The position numbers and the translations under genes are program-made. The notes under the pieces are model-generated. The model was not told where the DNA came from. It saw only the letters and a list, made by a program, of their open reading frames with translations, and made no database searches. Below, piece after piece: positions 9,254-19,347 of a DNA stretch of 64,000 nucleotides. The stretch comes from Pseudomonas faucium (GTDB lineage Bacteria; Pseudomonadota; Gammaproteobacteria; Pseudomonadales; Pseudomonadaceae), in contig NZ_BQIP01000009.1 in NCBI RefSeq assembly GCF_021602585.1, positions 124,001 through 188,000 on the forward strand, written 5' to 3'. Position 1 is the stretch's first letter. Each line of letters opens with the position of its first letter.

Positions 9254-9613
9254 TCAATTGCCTGAAATGCATTTTGTCGCAGCCGTGCGCACGTCACCCA
9301 GGCGCAGCGGGAAGTTGTTCAGCCGCTCGTGCAGCTTGATGCTGCTGCCGCTGCCGCGTTTTTCGATATCCACCAGCGCCGCCGGCCCGGTGCCGGCCGA
9401 AAGCTTCTGCGGCACGATCAGGCGCAAGCCGTCATCACGCTTTTCTTCGACCAAGGGGTCGCGGCTGTCTGCCAGGTGCTGCTTGACGCAGTCGGCATAT
9501 TCACGCGGCGTCTTGCCAGACATCACATCGAGGGTTTCGTGGGATTGCTCCAGCTCCGAAACACTGACACACCCTCCCAACGTCAAGGCCAACGCCGCTA
9601 CCATCCACTTCAT
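9254..9613 (-). CDS. putative lipoprotein, 119 aa
   Basis: The N-terminus MKWMVAALALTLGGCVSV is a lipoprotein signal with lipobox LGGC, so the mature protein should be anchored by Cys15. The rest is a small polar domain with two more Cys (about positions 42 and 115). I recognise no named family. It sits upstream of the tsdBA-like genes on the same strand but is separated from them by an AT-rich promoter-like gap of about 130 bases. Confidence 0.75.
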   Translation of the reverse strand: MKWMVAALALTLGGCVSVSELEQSHETLDVMSGKTPREYADCVKQHLADSRDPLVEEKRDDGLRLIVPQKLSAGTGPAALVDIEKRGSGSSIKLHERLNNFPLRLGDVRTAATKCISGN

Positions 9614-9774
9614 TTGTCACACCTCTGCTGTCAAGAATTCGCTATGACAACGCCCAGGCGTTTTTGCTCCCCGCTTTGGCAGATTTATCCGCGCCCGTTT
9701 CAGCCGGTGCGCCAGCCTGTGGCGACATCGTGGTATCGTTCGCCTTTGCAGAACCAGACTTTGCGGAGCACCCC

Positions 9775-10077
9775 ATGAAATTCGTACACCAGCGCGAGCA
9801 CTTGAACGAGGACGACATCGTCGTCATCGAGTGTTCCCAGCGCTGCAACATCCGCCTGATGAACGACGCCAACTTCCGCAGCTTCAAGAATGGCGGCCGG
9901 CACACCTACCACGGTGGCCACTTCGAGCGTTTCCCGGCCAAGATCACCGTGCCCAGCACCGGCTTCTGGAACATCACCATCGACACCGTGACCACCCGCC
10001 CGATCTCGGTAACGCGCAAGCCAACCTTGACCCACAAGATCAAGATCATCCGTCGCTCGTCGTCGAAACTCAGATAA
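9775..10077 (+). CDS. DUF1883-type protein, 100 aa
   Basis: A 100-residue protein beginning MKFVHQREHLNEDDIVVIEC that matches my recollection of the DUF1883 family: a small beta-rich domain with NGGRHTYHGGHFERFPA in the middle and a basic C-terminal tail. Its function is unknown. The ATG at 9775 follows GCGGAGCACCCC, giving GGAG a good spacing. A 56-residue ORF starts 7 bases after its stop and is probably co-transcribed. Confidence 0.8.
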   Translation: MKFVHQREHLNEDDIVVIECSQRCNIRLMNDANFRSFKNGGRHTYHGGHFERFPAKITVPSTGFWNITIDTVTTRPISVTRKPTLTHKIKIIRRSSSKLR

Positions 10078-10084
10078 GACTGCC

Positions 10085-10255
10085 ATGACCCAGAACATCA
10101 AGTACGTCATCAAATACAAGCTCGACGGCGAGCGCCGCTGGGATTTCGCCGTGATGCCCGACGCCTCGCACGAGCAGGCGCTCGATGCCCTGCGCAAGAT
10201 CCACGGCGACGACGCCGAGAAGATCACCGACATCCAGGTCAGCAAGGCCCTGTAA
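10085..10255 (+). CDS. small hypothetical protein, 56 aa
   Basis: A 56-residue ORF (MTQNIKYVIKYKLDGERRWD...ITDIQVSKAL) with normal bacterial composition. It starts 7 bases after the DUF1883-type gene and ends 28 bases before the nitronate monooxygenase start. No family is recognised. The charged, amphipathic sequence and tight spacing support a real gene. Confidence 0.65.
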   Translation: MTQNIKYVIKYKLDGERRWDFAVMPDASHEQALDALRKIHGDDAEKITDIQVSKAL

Positions 10256-10283
10256 CCCACACACTGCGCGCAAGGAGACCCGC

Positions 10284-11360
10284 ATGAGCAACTGGCCCGA
10301 CCATCGTATTCTCGATCTTCTGGGCATCGAGTTGCCCATGCTCCAGGCGCCCATGGCCGGAGCCGGCGGCTCGGCCATGGCGATTGCCGTGGCCAACGCC
10401 GGCGGGCTCGGTGCCCTGCCCTGCGCCATGCTCAGCGGCGAGCAGGTGCGCGGCGAAATTGCCGCCTTTCGCGCCGCCTGCCCGGGGCGGCCGCTGAACC
10501 TCAACTTCTTCTGCCACCAGCCCCCGGCGCCAGATGCCGAGCGCGCCGCGCAGTGGAAGCAGGCGCTCAAGCCCTACTACGAGGAAGTCGGCGCCGATTT
10601 CGAGGCGCCCACCCCGGTCTCCAACCGCGCCCCCTTCGATGAACAGAGCTGCCAACTGGTCGAGCAACTGCGCCCGGAAGTGGTGAGTTTTCACTTCGGC
10701 CTGCCGGCGCCGGCGCTGCTGCAGCGGGTCAAGGCGACAGGTGCCAAGGTGCTGTCCAGCGCCACCACCGTGCAAGAGGCCGTCTGGCTCGAGGCCCACG
10801 GCTGTGATGCGATCATTGCCATGGGTTATGAAGCCGGCGGCCATCGCGGCATGTTCCTCAGCGACGACATCACCAGCCAGATCGGCACCTTCGCCCTGGT
10901 GCCGCAGATTGCCGACGCGGTGCGCCTGCCGGTGATCGCCGCAGGCGGCATCGGCGACCATCGCGGCCTGGTCGCGGCGCTGGCCCTGGGTGCCAGCGCC
11001 GTGCAGCTCGGCACTGCTTACCTGTTCTGCCCGGAAGCCAAGGTTTCTGCGGCCCATCGCCGCGCGCTGGACAGCGCGCCCGCCAGCGACACGGCGCTGA
11101 CCAACCTGTTCACCGGGCGCCCGGCACGCGGCATCAACAACCGCATCATGCGCGAGCTGGGGCCGATGAGTGCGCTGGCGCCGCGCTTCCCACTGGCCGG
11201 TGGCGCGCTGATGCCGCTGCGGGCGATCACCGACCCGCAAGGCAACAGCGATTTCAGCAACCTGTGGGCAGGCCAGGCGTTGCGCCTGGGCAAGGCGATG
11301 CCGGCTGAGCAACTGACCCGAGAGATCGCCGAACGCGCACTGGCGCAGCTCAATCGGTAA
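10284..11360 (+). CDS. nitronate monooxygenase
   Basis: A 358-residue FMN-dependent TIM-barrel enzyme of the nitronate monooxygenase (former 2-nitropropane dioxygenase) family, which detoxifies alkyl nitronates such as propionate 3-nitronate. Seen in the sequence: LPMLQAPMAGAGGSAMAIAV near the N-terminus, GYEAGGHRG, and the phosphate-binding VIAAGGIGDHRGLVAALALG followed by GTAYLFCPEA. The ATG at 10284 has CAAGGAGA upstream. Substrate range cannot be read from the sequence. Confidence 0.9.
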   Translation: MSNWPDHRILDLLGIELPMLQAPMAGAGGSAMAIAVANAGGLGALPCAMLSGEQVRGEIAAFRAACPGRPLNLNFFCHQPPAPDAERAAQWKQALKPYYEEVGADFEAPTPVSNRAPFDEQSCQLVEQLRPEVVSFHFGLPAPALLQRVKATGAKVLSSATTVQEAVWLEAHGCDAIIAMGYEAGGHRGMFLSDDITSQIGTFALVPQIADAVRLPVIAAGGIGDHRGLVAALALGASAVQLGTAYLFCPEAKVSAAHRRALDSAPASDTALTNLFTGRPARGINNRIMRELGPMSALAPRFPLAGGALMPLRAITDPQGNSDFSNLWAGQALRLGKAMPAEQLTREIAERALAQLNR

Positions 11361-11399
11361 AGCGCGCGCAAGGCCACTGCCACCTGCAAATCCGCATGA

Positions 11400-12232
<833 letters not shown>

Positions 12233-12233
<1 letters not shown>

Positions 12234-12913
12234 TGCCACTTGACGCCAGTGACCTGGGCGCGATCTGGCTGACCCTTAAACTGGCCAGCCTGACCACCCT
12301 GATCCTGCTGGTCGTCGGCACGCCCATCGCCTGGTGGCTGGCGCGCACGCGCTCCTGGCTACGCGGGCCGGTGGGCGCGGTGGTGGCCTTGCCGCTGGTG
12401 CTGCCACCGACGGTGATCGGCTTCTACCTGCTGCTGGCCTTGGGTCCGCACGGCTGGATTGGCCAGGCCACCCAGGCCCTGGGCCTGGGTAGCGTGGTGT
12501 TCAGCTTCGCCGGCCTGGTGATCGGCTCGACGGTGTATTCCATGCCGTTCGTGGTGCAACCGCTGCAAAATGCCTTCACCGCCATCGGCCAGCGCCCACT
12601 GGAAGTGGCCGCGACGCTGCGCGCCAGCCCCTGGGACACTTTCGTCCATGTGGTGCTGCCGCTGGCCCGCCCCGGTTTCGTCACCGCCAGCATCCTCGGC
12701 TTTGCCCACACCGTGGGCGAGTTCGGCGTGGTGCTGATGATCGGCGGCAATATCCCTGACAAGACCCGCGTGGTTTCGGTGCAGATCTTCGATCACGTCG
12801 AGGCCATGGAGTATTCACAAGCCCACTGGCTGGCCGGTGCCATGCTGGTGTTCTCGTTCCTGGTGCTGCTCCTGCTCTATGCCGGGCGCCGCGGCAAGAC
12901 CGGCTGGAGCTGA
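12233..12913 (+). CDS. modB: molybdate ABC transporter permease
   Basis: A 226-residue inner-membrane permease with about five transmembrane helices. The EAA loop that docks the ATPase is visible ([20 protein letters not shown]), together with [20 protein letters not shown] typical of ModB. Its ATG overlaps the modA stop and its stop lies one base before modC, so translation of the three genes is coupled. Confidence 0.96.
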
Positions 12914-12914
12914 A

Positions 12915-14006
12915 ATGAGCGGATCGATAGTGGCGCGCCTGCAACTGGCGCGCGACGACTTCACCCTGGATGTCGACCTGCAGCTGCCCGGTCGCGGCAT
13001 CAGTGCACTGTTCGGCCACTCAGGCTCGGGCAAGACCTCGGTGCTGCGCTGCCTGGCCGGGCTGGAGCGCGCGGCCAAGGCCTATATCGAAGTCAATGGC
13101 GAGGTCTGGGAAGACAGTGCCCGCGGCTACTTCCAGGCGCCGCACCTGCGCCCGGTGGGCTACGTGTTCCAGGAAGCCAGCCTGTTCCCGCACCTGTCGG
13201 TGCGCGGCAACCTGGAGTTCGGCTGGCGCCGCATCGCCGCCGGCGAGCGCAAGGTCGGCCTCGACCAGGCCTGCCAACTGCTGGGCATCGGCCACCTGCT
13301 CGAACGTAGGCCGGCCACCTTGTCCGGCGGCGAGGCGCAGCGCGTGGGGATCGCCCGGGCGCTGCTCAGCAGCCCGCGCCTGTTGCTGATGGACGAGCCA
13401 CTGGCTGCCCTCGACGGGCCACGCAAACGCGAGATCCTGCCTTACCTTGAGCGCCTGCACGACGAGCTGGACATCCCGCTGGTGTACGTCAGCCATGCCC
13501 AGGACGAAGTGGCGCGGCTGGCCGACCACCTGGTGCTGCTCGAGCAAGGCCGGGCCATGGCCAGCGGGCCGATCGGCGAAACCCTTGCCCGCCTCGACCT
13601 GTCGCTGGCCCAGGGCGAGGACGCCGGCGTGGTGATCGAGGGCATGGTGGTCGGCCACGACCCGCACTACGACCTGCTCGACCTGCGCCTGCCCGGCAGC
13701 ATCGGGCCGCTGCTGCGCATCGCCCACCCGGCGCACAGCATGGGCAGCACGCTGCGGGTCAAGGTGCAGGCCCGCGACGTCAGCCTGGCGCTGATGGCCG
13801 ACGGCACCTCGAGCATTCTCAACCGGCTGCCGGTGCGGGTGCGCGAAGCCTGCCCGGCAGACAACCCCGCCCATGTGCTGGTGAGCCTGGACGCCGGTGG
13901 CAACGCCTTGCTGGCGCGCATCACCCGCTACTCGGCCGACCAGCTCGGCCTGCACCCCGGGCAGGCCTTGTATGCGCAGATCAAGTCGGTGGCACTGTTG
14001 GGCTGA
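12915..14006 (+). CDS. modC: molybdate ABC transporter ATP-binding protein
   Basis: A 363-residue ABC ATPase with a C-terminal molybdate-sensing Mop/TOBE domain. Motifs in order are Walker [10 protein letters not shown] (about 34-42), signature [16 protein letters not shown], Walker [15 protein letters not shown], and the H-loop [10 protein letters not shown]. The last 70 or so residues ([20 protein letters not shown]) fit the Mop-like domain that lets ModC sense oxyanion. The ATG one base after the modB stop is the natural start. Confidence 0.96.
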   Translation: MSGSIVARLQLARDDFTLDVDLQLPGRGISALFGHSGSGKTSVLRCLAGLERAAKAYIEVNGEVWEDSARGYFQAPHLRPVGYVFQEASLFPHLSVRGNLEFGWRRIAAGERKVGLDQACQLLGIGHLLERRPATLSGGEAQRVGIARALLSSPRLLLMDEPLAALDGPRKREILPYLERLHDELDIPLVYVSHAQDEVARLADHLVLLEQGRAMASGPIGETLARLDLSLAQGEDAGVVIEGMVVGHDPHYDLLDLRLPGSIGPLLRIAHPAHSMGSTLRVKVQARDVSLALMADGTSSILNRLPVRVREACPADNPAHVLVSLDAGGNALLARITRYSADQLGLHPGQALYAQIKSVALLG

Positions 14007-14063
14007 GCATCGGCGGCGCGGCTGTTGTCCATTGCTCAGTGACCTGATCGAGGTGTGCCGACG

Positions 14064-15086
14064 ATGCTCGACTGCAGCTTGCCGCCCAGCCTGCACTATG
14101 TTGACGACAGCCAGCCCGGCCTCAGCCGCAAGCTCTGGCGTGGGCGCTTCATCTACCTTGACGCGCAAGGCCAGCGCATCCGCGACAGCCAGACCCTGGC
14201 GCGCATCGCGGCGCTGGTGATCCCGCCGGCCTATACCGATGTGTGGATCTGCGCCGACCCGCAGGGCCATCTGCAGGCCACCGGCCGCGATGCCCGCGGG
14301 CGCAAGCAGTACCGCTACCACACCCAGTGGCGCGAACTGCGCGACGAGCACAAGTACGGGCGCATGCTGGCTTTCGCCCAGGTACTGCCCAAACTTCGTG
14401 CTCAGCTGGAACTGCACCTGGCCCGCCCAGGCCTGGACCGGGAAAAGGTCATGGCCCTGGTGGTCAGCCTGCTCGACCACACGCTGATCCGCATCGGCAA
14501 CCAGCGCTACCTGCGCGACAACAAGTCCTACGGGCTGACCACCCTGCGCAACCGCCACGTCAAGGTCGAGGGCAGTACCATCCGTTTCCAGTTCCGCGGC
14601 AAGCGCGGCGTGGAACACGATGTAACCCTGCGTGACCGGCGCCTGGCGAACCTGCTCAAACGCTGCATGGAGCTGCCTGGGCAGGCGCTGTTCCAGTACC
14701 TGGACGAAGACGGCCAGCGCCACAGCGTGGGCTCCAGCGAGATCAACCAGTTCTTGCAGCAGCTGACCGGCGCCGACTTCACCGCCAAGGACTACCGCAC
14801 CTGGGCCGGCAGCAGCCTGGCGTTGAGCCTGCTCAGGCCGCTGGCCTGGGAGCCGGAAAGCGAGGCCAAGCGCCAGGTCAGCAGCATCGTCAAGCAGGTG
14901 GCCGCGCGCCTGGGCAACACGCCGGCGGTATGCCGGCGCTGCTACATCCACCCGGCGGTGCTGGAGCATTACACCCTGGGCCGGCTGCCTAACTTGCCTG
15001 GCCGCCGAGTGCGCAAAGGGCTGGATCCGGAAGAAGTCGCGCTGCTGTTGTTTCTGCAGGCGCTGGAGGAATCGGCTGATGATTGA
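14064..15086 (+). CDS. DNA topoisomerase IB (poxvirus type)
   Basis: A 340-residue type IB topoisomerase that relaxes supercoils through a 3'-phosphotyrosine intermediate. Catalytic elements are visible: LIRIGNQRYLRDNKSYGLTT (first Arg), FRGKRG (Lys), KDYRTWAGS (second Arg), and YIHPAVLEHY with the His and the C-terminal Tyr nucleophile. The length matches the bacterial poxvirus-like enzymes. The ATG at 14064 has GAGG ten bases upstream; a GTG at 14055 has no usable Shine-Dalgarno. Confidence 0.93.
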   Translation: MLDCSLPPSLHYVDDSQPGLSRKLWRGRFIYLDAQGQRIRDSQTLARIAALVIPPAYTDVWICADPQGHLQATGRDARGRKQYRYHTQWRELRDEHKYGRMLAFAQVLPKLRAQLELHLARPGLDREKVMALVVSLLDHTLIRIGNQRYLRDNKSYGLTTLRNRHVKVEGSTIRFQFRGKRGVEHDVTLRDRRLANLLKRCMELPGQALFQYLDEDGQRHSVGSSEINQFLQQLTGADFTAKDYRTWAGSSLALSLLRPLAWEPESEAKRQVSSIVKQVAARLGNTPAVCRRCYIHPAVLEHYTLGRLPNLPGRRVRKGLDPEEVALLLFLQALEESADD

Positions 15087-15338
15087 GCTGGGCTATCTGA
15101 CCAATGATGCAGAGAAATTTCCCATACGCCTCGAACCCCCCTATCCTTGCCACCGAGCACCTTCGTCGACACACCAGTGGCGCACTGAATCGGCACCTGC
15201 GACTAAAGACACACGACAGTTTTTATATTTCGGGGAATTACTATCCGCCGAAAGCGTCTTTAATGAGAAGGAAGAGGGACAGGCTCCCACCGCCACGGCA
15301 CTGGCCAGGCGGATTTCTATATCACCAAGGAGAACTAC

Positions 15339-15536
15339 ATGCTGATACTCACCCGTAAGGTTGGCGAAAGCATCGTCATCAACGATGACATCAAAGTCAC
15401 CATTCTGGGCGTCAAAGGGATGCAGGTGAGGATTGGCATCGATGCACCAAAAGATGTCCAGGTGCACCGTGAGGAAATCTTCAAGCGCATCCAGGCCGGC
15501 AACCCGGCACCGGAGAAGCACGACGACCAGCACTGA
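15339..15536 (+). CDS. rsmE: CsrA/Rsm family RNA-binding regulator, RsmE-like
   Basis: A 65-residue CsrA-family protein that represses translation by binding GGA motifs in mRNA leaders and is titrated by Gac-controlled small RNAs. The sequence [20 protein letters not shown] through [19 protein letters not shown] contains the conserved Leu4 and Arg44-type residues. The [11 protein letters not shown] start and the charged Gln/Asp/His tail look more like RsmE than RsmA or RsmI. CAAGGAGAACTAC gives a strong ribosome site. The 252 bases upstream hold no other gene and should contain its promoter. Confidence 0.9.
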   Translation: MLILTRKVGESIVINDDIKVTILGVKGMQVRIGIDAPKDVQVHREEIFKRIQAGNPAPEKHDDQH

Positions 15537-15609
15537 CCTGCCGGCTACCTGACAGTCGCACGGACGCGCCTGCTCGCAACGCACCAAGGACCGGCCCGCT
15601 GGCCGAGCC

Positions 15610-15963
15610 TCAGGTGCCCAGCAACTCGCGCACCTTGGCGATCATCCTGTCCATGTCGAAGGGCTTGTCGAACACCGCGGCGAACAGTTCCGGGCGTCCT
15701 TGGCTGGCCTGGGCGCCGCTCATGAGGATCACGGGCAGGTCCGGCAGCACCAGCTCCTCACGAATCGCCACCACCAATTCTTCTCCGTTGAGCACGGGCA
15801 TCATGTAGTCGGTGATGACCAGCTCCACGCGCTTTTCCTTGAGCGCTTCCAGGGCTTTGCGTCCATTGCTCGCCTTCTCCACCAGAAAGCCTTCATCCTC
15901 CAGGGCGAAGCCCAGGATATCGGCAATCAGGTATTCGTCATCGACGATCAGGATGGTATTCAT
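15610..15963 (-). CDS. single-domain response regulator
   Basis: A 117-residue receiver domain with no output domain. The acidic pocket is Asp8/Asp9 (ILIVDDEYL), the phosphoacceptor is Asp52 (LVITDYMMPVLNG), Ser82 is the conserved hydroxyl and Lys100 the conserved Lys (FDKPFD). It is the last gene of a three-gene operon after a histidine kinase and a KaiC-like ATPase, starting 11 bases after the ATPase stop. It must act by protein contact or phosphotransfer; its target is unknown. Confidence 0.9.
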   Translation of the reverse strand: MNTILIVDDEYLIADILGFALEDEGFLVEKASNGRKALEALKEKRVELVITDYMMPVLNGEELVVAIREELVLPDLPVILMSGAQASQGRPELFAAVFDKPFDMDRMIAKVRELLGT

Positions 15964-15974
15964 CTGCGGCCCCG

Positions 15975-17420
15975 TCACCCACCCCCTTGCGGCACCGGCG
16001 AACCCGAGAGCACCCCGCTGGCACCCTCGAATGCCTTGCGCAGGCTGATACCCTGCGGGCCGAAATGCAGCGCATGCAGCGCCGGGTCGTGGTGGCTGTC
16101 GCGCACCTTGAGGATCGACAACAGGCGCCGCAGCTGCGAGTCCAGCTCGACGAAGCGCATCAGCATGAGGTTGTCGACGATGCTCGACAGGTCCGGCGCG
16201 GGCGCGGTGATTTCCGAGCCGAAGATGTCGCGCATTTCCCAGGTGAGCATGACGCTGACATCCCGCGCCCGCAGCTCGCCGGTCAAGGCGCGGAAGAACG
16301 CGTTGAGCCGTGCCGGGTCGACTGCCAGGCGGCTGAAGGCGCCGAGGCTGTCGATCACCACGCGCTTGCTGCCTGCGGCTTCGACCTGCGCCAGCAGGCG
16401 CGCACCGAGCTGGTCGAGCAAGCCTTCGGTGGTTGGCTGCCAGCACAGCTGCAAGGCGCCTTGGCGCTCGAGGGCGGCGAAGTCGTAGCCCAGGGACGCC
16501 GCCTTCAGCCGCAGGCGGTCGGGGGTTTCGTAAAAGCCGAAATGCAGGCCCGGGGCTTCGGGAGTGGAGGCTCCCAGAAACGCCAGGCCCAATGAAGTCT
16601 TGCCGATCCCCGAGGGCCCCATCAACAAGCTGACCGAGCCTTTGGCCAGGCCGCCGCCGAGCATCTCATCGAGTGTCTCGATGCCCGTGGTCACCCGGCT
16701 CAAGCTGGCATTGCCCGGCTGGCTGGGGTGGCTGTACAAGGCCTCCAGGCGTGGGAACACGTGCATTCCCGCCTCGTCGATCAGGCATTCGTGGCGGCCG
16801 GACAACGCCCCGCTGCCGCGCGTCTTGCGCAGTTGCACGTGGCGCACGGCGCGGCTGCCGAGCAACTGCTCGCCCAGCTCGATCACCCCATCGACCATGG
16901 TGTGCTCGGGGCTGCCTTCGTCCAGCCGAGCGCTGGTCAGCAACAGCACGGTACAACCGGCGAAGGCCGCATGGCCCTGCAGCTCGGAGACGAATTTCTT
17001 GGTGTCCAGCGACGTTTCCGCGCGCACCCGGGCGTTGAGCACGCCGTCGACGATCAGCAAGCTGGCCTGCTGCCGGCTGATTTCCTGGCGCAGCAACTTG
17101 ACCACCGCATCCAGCCCCTCCTGCTCGAGGGTGTCGAAGGCGCTGACGAACTGGATCTGGTCGCCGACCATCGCCGGGTCGAAGAAATCCAGGGTCGCCA
17201 GGTACTGGAACAGCCGCTCGTGGGATTCACTGAGCAAGGTCGCCACCAGCACTCGCCCGCCCTGGCGCACGTGGCTGCAGGCCAGCTGGTTGGCAAGAAT
17301 GGTCTTGCCCGCCCCTGGCGGCCCTTGAATGATGTAGGACGCGCCAGCGACCAGGCCGCCCTTGAGCAGCGCATCGAGCCCCGCTATTCCCGTCACCAGC
17401 CGCTTGAGTGCTTGTGCCAT
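15975..17420 (-). CDS. KaiC-like double-RecA ATPase
   Basis: A 481-residue protein with two RecA/KaiC domains. Walker A motifs are GPPGAGKT at residues 33-40 and GPSGIGKT at 268-275, with Walker B strands LLIVDG and VVIDSLGAF. The second domain ends in DLSSIVDNLMLMRFVELDSQ and ILKVRDSHHD, aligning with the KaiC CII region; Ser412-Ser413 fall where cyanobacterial KaiC has its Ser431-Thr432 phosphosites. The catalytic Glu pair after the first Walker A appears replaced (ATLLSES), while the second keeps one Glu (FYET). No kaiA or kaiB is nearby. Role unknown; likely a signalling hub with the flanking kinase and regulator. Confidence 0.88.
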   Translation of the reverse strand: MAQALKRLVTGIAGLDALLKGGLVAGASYIIQGPPGAGKTILANQLACSHVRQGGRVLVATLLSESHERLFQYLATLDFFDPAMVGDQIQFVSAFDTLEQEGLDAVVKLLRQEISRQQASLLIVDGVLNARVRAETSLDTKKFVSELQGHAAFAGCTVLLLTSARLDEGSPEHTMVDGVIELGEQLLGSRAVRHVQLRKTRGSGALSGRHECLIDEAGMHVFPRLEALYSHPSQPGNASLSRVTTGIETLDEMLGGGLAKGSVSLLMGPSGIGKTSLGLAFLGASTPEAPGLHFGFYETPDRLRLKAASLGYDFAALERQGALQLCWQPTTEGLLDQLGARLLAQVEAAGSKRVVIDSLGAFSRLAVDPARLNAFFRALTGELRARDVSVMLTWEMRDIFGSEITAPAPDLSSIVDNLMLMRFVELDSQLRRLLSILKVRDSHHDPALHALHFGPQGISLRKAFEGASGVLSGSPVPQGGG

Positions 17421-17425
17421 GGTGG

Positions 17426-18586
17426 CTACCTTTGCGTTTGACTGTGCGCATCACGCCGGCAGGTCGGCAGGTACAGGCGCATGCAAGTACCCTCGCCCAT
17501 CTCGCTGCGCACGGTGATTGCGCCATTGCTTTGCTTGGCAAAGCCGTAGGCCTGGCTGAGGCCCAGGCCGGTGCCCTTGCCGAAGGGTTTGGTGGTGAAG
17601 AACGGCTCGAAGATCCGCGGCAGTACGTGCGGGTCGATGCCTGGGCCGGTGTCGCTCACCTCGAAGCAGACGTAGCCTCCGCACAGCCCTTCCACTTCGC
17701 CCGCAAGCTCCACGGCTTCGATCGCCATGCGAATCGTGCCGTGGCCTTCGATGGCATCGCGGGCATTGAACATCAGGTTGAGCAAGACCATCTGCAATTG
17801 CCCGACGTCCACATCGATCATCGGCAAATCGGGCTGCAGCCGCTCTTCGAGCGTGATCTCGCGGGGCAAGGCGTGCTCCAGCAGGCCACGGGTTGCGGTG
17901 AGCAACTCGGCCGGCGCGATCAGGCTGACTTCGAGCTGGCGGTGGCGGGCGAAGGTCAGCAGCTGCTTGGTCAGCTCGGTGCCGCGCTGGCCGGCATCGA
18001 GCACGTGCTGCATCAGCCGCTGCTGGCGCGCCGGGTCGCGGCTTTCCTGGGCCATGCGCGCGGAATTGATGATGATGGTCAGCAGGTTGTTGAAGTCGTG
18101 GGCCAAACCGCCCGTCAGCTGGCCCAGCGCTTCGAGCTTCTGCGCCTGGAACAGCTGGGCACGCACCGCATCGAGCTGCATGGCCGACTCGCGCCGGTCG
18201 GTGATGTCACGGGTGACCTTGGCCAGTCCTATGACCCTCCCCTGCTCATCGTGGATAACGTCCAGCGCGGCCAACGCCCAGAACTGCGTGCCATCCTTGC
18301 GTACCCGCCAGCCCTCGTCCTGCGCCACGCCCTGTTCCAGGGCCTGCTTGAGCAGCCGTTCGGGGCGGCCATCGAGGCAATCCTGAGGGGTGAAGAACAA
18401 CGAAAAATGCCGGCCGACGACTTCCTCGGCGCGGTAGCCCTTGATGCGCTCGGCGCCGGCGTTCCAGCTGACCACACGGCCGGAGGTGTCGAGCATATAG
18501 ATGGCGTAGTCCACCACTGACTGCACCAAGCGCTCATAGCTGTTAGCGGGCATCACAGGGTGGTCGGTGCAGTCAGCTGAAACCAT
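17426..18586 (-). CDS. PAS-domain histidine kinase
   Basis: A 386-residue soluble sensor kinase. Residues about 17-130 form a PAS domain ([20 protein letters not shown], then GYRAEEVVG). The HisKA box [15 protein letters not shown] carries phospho-His163. The ATPase domain has the N-box [11 protein letters not shown] and G-boxes DTGPGID and [10 protein letters not shown]. No transmembrane helix is seen, so the signal is cytoplasmic. The ATG at 18586 has GGAG five bases upstream. It ends 5 bases before the KaiC-like gene and heads that operon. Confidence 0.93.
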   Translation of the reverse strand: MVSADCTDHPVMPANSYERLVQSVVDYAIYMLDTSGRVVSWNAGAERIKGYRAEEVVGRHFSLFFTPQDCLDGRPERLLKQALEQGVAQDEGWRVRKDGTQFWALAALDVIHDEQGRVIGLAKVTRDITDRRESAMQLDAVRAQLFQAQKLEALGQLTGGLAHDFNNLLTIIINSARMAQESRDPARQQRLMQHVLDAGQRGTELTKQLLTFARHRQLEVSLIAPAELLTATRGLLEHALPREITLEERLQPDLPMIDVDVGQLQMVLLNLMFNARDAIEGHGTIRMAIEAVELAGEVEGLCGGYVCFEVSDTGPGIDPHVLPRIFEPFFTTKPFGKGTGLGLSQAYGFAKQSNGAITVRSEMGEGTCMRLYLPTCRRDAHSQTQR

Positions 18587-18668
18587 GCAAACTCCACAGG
18601 CACAGCAGGAGGGGAAATAGTGAGCTTAGCCAAAGTTGCCCGCCTCCGTCAGCGCGCTGCACTTCAGT

Positions 18669-18956
18669 TCAGCCAGGCTCACGCTCGACCAGCACCGGGC
18701 TGACCCGCCGCGGCAGCGCCACTTTCAGCAACCACAGGCACACCAGCACGATCACCCCGCCACCGCCCAGGGCCATCAGGCGCTGGGGTTGCGGGTGTTC
18801 GTCGGCGAACCCGATCATCAACAGGTAGCCGCCCAGTGAGGCCAGGCTGACATAGAGAAACGCCCCCAGCAACAGAACGTGGGCGAACAGCACACGCCAG
18901 TACCAGCGGGGGCGAACGAGGCGCCCGGAATCGGTGGAACGGGAAGCCCGAGACAT
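18669..18956 (-). CDS. small two-helix membrane protein
   Basis: A 95-residue protein with an Arg-rich N-terminus, a first hydrophobic helix (VLFAHVLLLGAFLYVSLASL) and a second (ALGGGGVIVLVCLWLLKVAL). No family is recognised. It is upstream of the kinase-KaiC operon on the same strand, about 80 bases away. The ATG at 18956 is preferred because it leads into the hydrophobic region; a GTG at 18992 is an alternative, and neither has a strong ribosome site. Confidence 0.6.
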   Translation of the reverse strand: MSRASRSTDSGRLVRPRWYWRVLFAHVLLLGAFLYVSLASLGGYLLMIGFADEHPQPQRLMALGGGGVIVLVCLWLLKVALPRRVSPVLVEREPG

Positions 18957-19160
18957 GGCTACGCACTCATTGGATCCAATGGAAGGCGCCACAGTGGCCT
19001 AATGACACCTAGGTGTCAATTAACCTTCCGTTCGAGGCCATCACTCCTTTGATCATAGGTGCTGTAGTTGACTCAACTATAACAATGGGTTATAAAGCGC
19101 GCTTGATTGTCAGGCCCTTCTGCCTAGAAGCGCGCCGGTCGTCACGACCCTTTCAAGCGT

Positions 19161-19245
19161 GCGAGTGTGGTGGAATTGGTATACACAGCAGACTTAAAAT
19201 CTGTCGGCGTGAGCCTTGCGGGTTCGAGTCCCGCCACTCGCACCA
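19161..19245 (+). tRNA. tRNA-Leu(UAA)
   Basis: The acceptor stem GCGAGTG pairs with CACTCGC, the anticodon loop is CTTAAAA (anticodon TAA), there is a long variable arm and a TTCGAGTC T-loop, and CCA is encoded at 19243-19245. The 85-nt length fits a class II leucine tRNA. Confidence 0.97.
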
Positions 19246-19255
19246 TATTTTGATG

Positions 19256-19280
19256 AAGGCGCCCTGGTGGCGCCTTTTTC
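19256..19280 (+). terminator. intrinsic terminator after tRNA-Leu
   Basis: AAGGCGCC-CTGGT-GGCGCCTTTTTC: a compact GC stem plus T-run, 11 bases beyond the tRNA CCA end. Confidence 0.9.
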
Positions 19281-19347
19281 GTGCCCGCCGGAAATTCAGC
19301 GCATGCCTGCTAGAGTGGAACCTGTCTACGTCCACTGGAATGCCACC

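Noticed and set aside
13020-14969. Long open frame (649 codons) antisense to modC and topoisomerase IB
   Set aside because: Crosses two well-supported genes; composition typical of a mirror frame.
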